Positions 60,801 to 64,000 of a stretch of 64,000 bases of DNA are shown here, in pieces. The DNA lies in contig NC_089979.1 in assembly GCF_036417845.1 (NCBI RefSeq), positions 8,423,424-8,487,423 of the forward strand, written 5' to 3'. The notes beneath the pieces are model-generated. The model was not told the origin of the DNA and did no database searches. It saw nothing but the letters and a program-made list of their open reading frames with translations. The stretch's first letter is position 1; each line of letters starts with the position of its first letter. This DNA comes from Apteryx mantelli (lineage: Eukaryota > Chordata > Aves > Apterygiformes > Apterygidae). Made by a program: the position numbers and the translations under genes.

Positions 60801-61380
60801 ACAACCACGTCATTAGAACAGCTCACAGGAGTTATACATGTGCTACGTGGCTTGCTGGCCATACTGTCTTACATGGCCTCCCATCAGAGTGGGAGACGTT
60901 TTCACTCTTCCAGATATTTTCACCTTATCCCTCGCTCCTCTGGAGCTACGGGAGACAGAAAGCAACTTAGCACAAAACTGCACTGATGTTGCACGTGATG
61001 AATGTGACTTGAAACTGTCTTTGCTCCTTTCCCTCTTGCTTCCTGCGAACAGGCCATCTCACACTTAACTTTGTTTCTTTCCATGTGCTTCAGATGTTTT
61101 CCCAAGATTTGCTGGCATTGAGAATAAGCCAGAGATTTCAGCTGAGGTACATTTTGATTGTTGATAATGGGATGCTCAAACTGTACAGAGGCTTTGTATG
61201 GCTCTTGCCTGCCTGTAGTTTGCCTCCCAGAAGACAACAAAATGTTGAGTGAGAAATGCAAAATGAATGACAAAAACACTGCAAGGGGTCCTTCTCCCAT
61301 GATTCTGGCTTTAGAGGGCCATTCTGACAGGAATATTATATCTCCTGTTAGCAGATAAAATTGCTGATAACATGGCTACA
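57851..61380. other. unique non-coding DNA
   Basis: No gene is supported. A poly-A tract with a single G lies at 60649-60667. Short frames cluster at 59.9-60.4 and 60.8-61.3 kb on both strands, none with a family signature. CpG is slightly raised around 60020-60300. Confidence 0.5.
60649..60667. repeat. poly-A tract
   Basis: A run of A residues interrupted once by G. Confidence 0.93.
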
Positions 61381-61381
61381 A

Positions 61382-61408
61382 CTAGCTATATGATTTCCAT
61401 ATAGCTAG
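61382..61408. repeat. 11-bp perfect hairpin
   Basis: CTAGCTATATG (61382-61392) pairs perfectly with CATATAGCTAG (61398-61408) across a five-base loop. The phrase GCTATATGAT from its left arm returns twice about 200 bases to the right. Confidence 0.9.
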
Positions 61409-61593
61409 ACCTGTTCTAGTGATCCAGATAGTGCAGGTATCTGGTGCAGAGTACCATGTCGTGCAGAGATGCCATTATATTTTTATGTGGTCTGGGACCT
61501 TATTTCCATCCAAAACCCTGCAAATTGCCTCTGGCTGCCCTCTCCGATTCAGGGAATCCATGCATCCCCTACCCACAGTAGTGAAATTGTATT

Positions 61594-61625
61594 CTTGCTA
61601 TATGATTTTATACTTGCTATATGAT
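61594..61625. repeat. 13-bp direct repeat, period 19
   Basis: CTTGCTATATGAT occurs at 61594-61606 and 61613-61625. It shares GCTATATGAT with the hairpin at 61382. Confidence 0.9.
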
Positions 61626-64000
61626 GGAGAGCAAAATACTATAGAATACGTTTTACTGAAAAAGACCACACTTTTAATATGTTGGTTGTGTTTCTGTTTA
61701 CTTAAAAGAATGAAACCTCAGATATAATGGTGACTGCTTACCTGTACAGAGTATTTTGTGCCTGATTAATTTTATGCATGGTCAAGCAGCTTTATCCACT
61801 AGATTAAACATCTCTTTTGGAGTAACATTTCTTGCTTGTAGTTTGGGGCACAGGGTGCTGTTTTATTAGCCAGTTTACATTCCTTGCTGGACTTTTTTAT
61901 ATTTCAATAAAACTTTTGGCATAGTTGCCATTTTCCCTTCTCTTGTAGTTGAATAGAGAACAATGTAAAGTTTTAAAACAAAACCCTGGAGGTTTTGCTC
62001 AACTCCCAAAGACATACAAAAGAGACGAGCACAGTCAGACTTGCCAGCAGACGTTGTTTTGTTTCAGTGATTGCTCCACCAGCCAGAATTCTTGCTGCAT
62101 GACAAATTCACAAGCGGCATCTCCCAGGAATAAGGAGCGCTCCAGAGAAACATCGCTCAGCCAGTGATGTAGGCGTCATTTGACTGGTGCCCGCAGATTG
62201 GCTCCATCCCCCCACCAGAAGTGCCATAGCAGAAGTGGAACAAGAAACGTACACTCTGTACTTGGCCTCTGCGGGGCTGACAGTTACCTCGGTGGGACCA
62301 TACAAGGGAGCACCAGCCAAATAATGTTTCCTTCCTGTTGCCATCCCACAACCTTGGTGCCCATACCCGTGTGAGTGAAGACCAAACCCCACCACTCTTT
62401 GAAAAGGTGGAAGAGTTTGCCAACAGCGTTTGCTTAAATTCCAATCCGTGGAAAAAAATGTGCATAAAGAAAACCTGGTGCTCAACACCACACAGAGCAG
62501 AAGGCAGCAGAGGAGGAGTCCAAATGGGCAGAGACCAGTGGAGGGACGGCTTTTATTCAAGCTCCGTAAAACCACCCGGAGCCATACTAAAACCACTCCA
62601 CAAAGTGATCAGGAAAAGAGCTGCAACATCAGGAGAGTTTATGGGATTGGGCTGAAATTGGGTTTTAAATGCATTCAGGAATTCTCAAGTGTGGATGATA
62701 GGACAGTTTGGGGAGCAATGTGAGTTTGAAAATGCATCTGCATTTGCAATCTATATTGTAAAGTATGAGAAAACCTAAGAAAACTAGAAGAGCAGTAGAA
62801 CTCCCACAGTGTACAAATTACCAGCTCTATATATGCCAGAATATGACCTCTAGCTAGGATATAATAACCAGCTTTCATGAACAGCACTCATTATATTGTG
62901 TCCATTATAAAAGTGTAGCTACATGACAGTGCCATAGGCTATGATGGTTTTACTCAGAAGAGTTTCAATTTTCTTCCAAGAGTGAATGTTTCCCTTTCAC
63001 AAGCTTATTTTGTGTGTCCTGTGCTCACTTTTATTTAATTTTTGTTTTGTTTTGTTTTGTTTTGTCCTGCTCATAAGACAAGAAAGGAACTGCACAAAAA
63101 ATTCTGTATTGATCTGTACACAACAGGACAGGTATTCGGCTAGTGCAAATCAGTATGACAAACACCAGCTGAAGACTTTTACCAGAGCACTATAAATTTG
63201 CTGGATCAGAGTGTTTGTCAATGACCAAAAATATCTCACAAAAATGGTCTATCTGGCCCTCTGTTGACACAGCAGAAGATACTGCTAAGTCAGCAAGGAA
63301 AACTGGATCTGCTGTGTGATGACTTAAATAAGGTTTTCTCAGTTATTTGCTTGGCTCTTCTTCTGGCATACTGAGCATGAGATAAAGCAGGGAGCAGAAG
63401 TATCTGACTAAGGAGTAGGCAGTTTCATGCAGAAACACCTGAATGGAGTATGCAGATCCAGGCAGGGTCTGTCAGAGTTCATGATCTCCTAGTAGCTGCC
63501 CTTCATCTGGTCCCACCTGGCCAGGAAGCAATATAGCTGCAGTCAAGTGTTGTTGGGTCTATAGTAAGAAAACCTACACGTCTTTACCATATAGAAATCT
63601 ACATCTGAGCAAGTGACCCTAAGCACCCTTTATAATTCATGGGGGTAAAGTAAGTAAAGAAAAAAGGGGTGCAGGACAAAACTCTTCAAATCCTACAGAA
63701 TCTAAAAACTACCCAGAAGAACAGCATCCCCGCAGTGCCTATTTCCTTCCTATTGGCCATAAAGGAAGTGCAGAGCAACAAACTCCAACGGAATTTAGGA
63801 TTTCGGCGCAGATATAGACCTGGTATGGAGGACGGAGAAACCTGGCAGTCATTCTCCCCAGCGAGATGCTGCCCTGAGCATGGCACAAGTCTTCCCAAAG
63901 GTGTGGGGAAACGCTCAGGAGAGTCACACAAGAGTCAGCTTCCCAAGGAGACAAGACAAACAGGTTTCCACTCCACATGCAGTATCTATTATCTTTCAGA
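61626..64000. other. unique non-coding DNA
   Basis: No gene is supported. An AATAAA lies near 61906. Long frames at 62.1-62.7 kb, including 162 codons on the minus strand, lie across each other on both strands and have no recognisable domain. A (TTTTG)n tract lies at 63041-63064. Confidence 0.5.
63041..63064. repeat. (TTTTG)n microsatellite
   Basis: About five TTTTG units. Confidence 0.95.

Noticed and set aside
62108..62596. 162-codon minus-strand frame with long overlapping plus-strand frames
   Set aside because: Open frames on both strands at once indicate low stop density, not coding; no family signature.
1..64000. CRISPR array, tRNA, rRNA, microRNA or operon-like gene cluster
   Set aside because: No regularly spaced identical repeats, no full tRNA cloverleaf and no known microRNA were noticed. 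The only tRNA-like boxes are in the decayed repeat at 52.7 kb.

Overview
This window looks like ordinary non-coding nuclear DNA from an amniote vertebrate, most likely a bird. The base composition is AT-leaning with local GC-richer islands. Homopolymer and short tandem repeats are scattered throughout. I see no operons, no compact coding, no CRISPR and no bacterial-type signals. The recognisable interspersed repeats are old sauropsid/amniote types: CR1-class LINE pieces, MIR/L2-like SINE tails, and two elements resembling non-autonomous repeats of turtles and crocodilians. No mammalian L1 or Alu-type repeat was recognised, and repeat density is low, which favours a bird over a crocodilian or turtle. 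The species cannot be told from the sequence alone.

No protein-coding gene, tRNA, rRNA or known microRNA can be supported. Open frames of 60 to 199 codons occur on both strands, but none shows a recognisable domain, a consistent splice structure or a family signature. The window is best read as intergenic DNA, or the inside of a very long intron, carrying decayed repeats and some sequence that may be regulatory.

Layout: 1-5018 is mostly unique DNA with a CR1 3' end (2333-2620) and an AAAG microsatellite. A decayed ~40-bp minisatellite may lie at 5019-5266. Unique DNA with weak MIR-like pieces runs to about 12 kb. A striking block at about 12.1-15.06 kb has a strong excess of T over A on the given strand and may be an antisense degenerate retroelement. 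The segment 15.48-15.79 kb is a homeodomain/POU-site-rich candidate enhancer. The segment 20.0-23.5 kb is GC- and CpG-richer, holds the longest open frame, and includes a candidate regulatory segment. MIR/L2-like copies lie near 25.3, 29.5, 44.4, 50.1 and 53.4 kb. A palindromic-MITE-like piece lies at 27.93 kb. A second CpG-richer segment is at 39.4-39.95 kb. A CR1 reverse-transcriptase fragment is at 50.2-50.5 kb, an element with a tRNA-like head is at 52.5-53.06 kb, and a candidate enhancer with a perfect 15-bp inverted repeat is at 54.69-54.96 kb.

I did not find a novel gene system. The observations most worth a second look are the strand-asymmetric block at 12.1-15.06 kb, the composite repeat at 52.5-53.06 kb, the inverted repeat at 54.72 kb, the compound palindrome at 48.48 kb, the AP-1-centred palindrome at 23.65 kb and the CpG-rich segments. 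Conservation or function of any segment is inference; no alignment was available.
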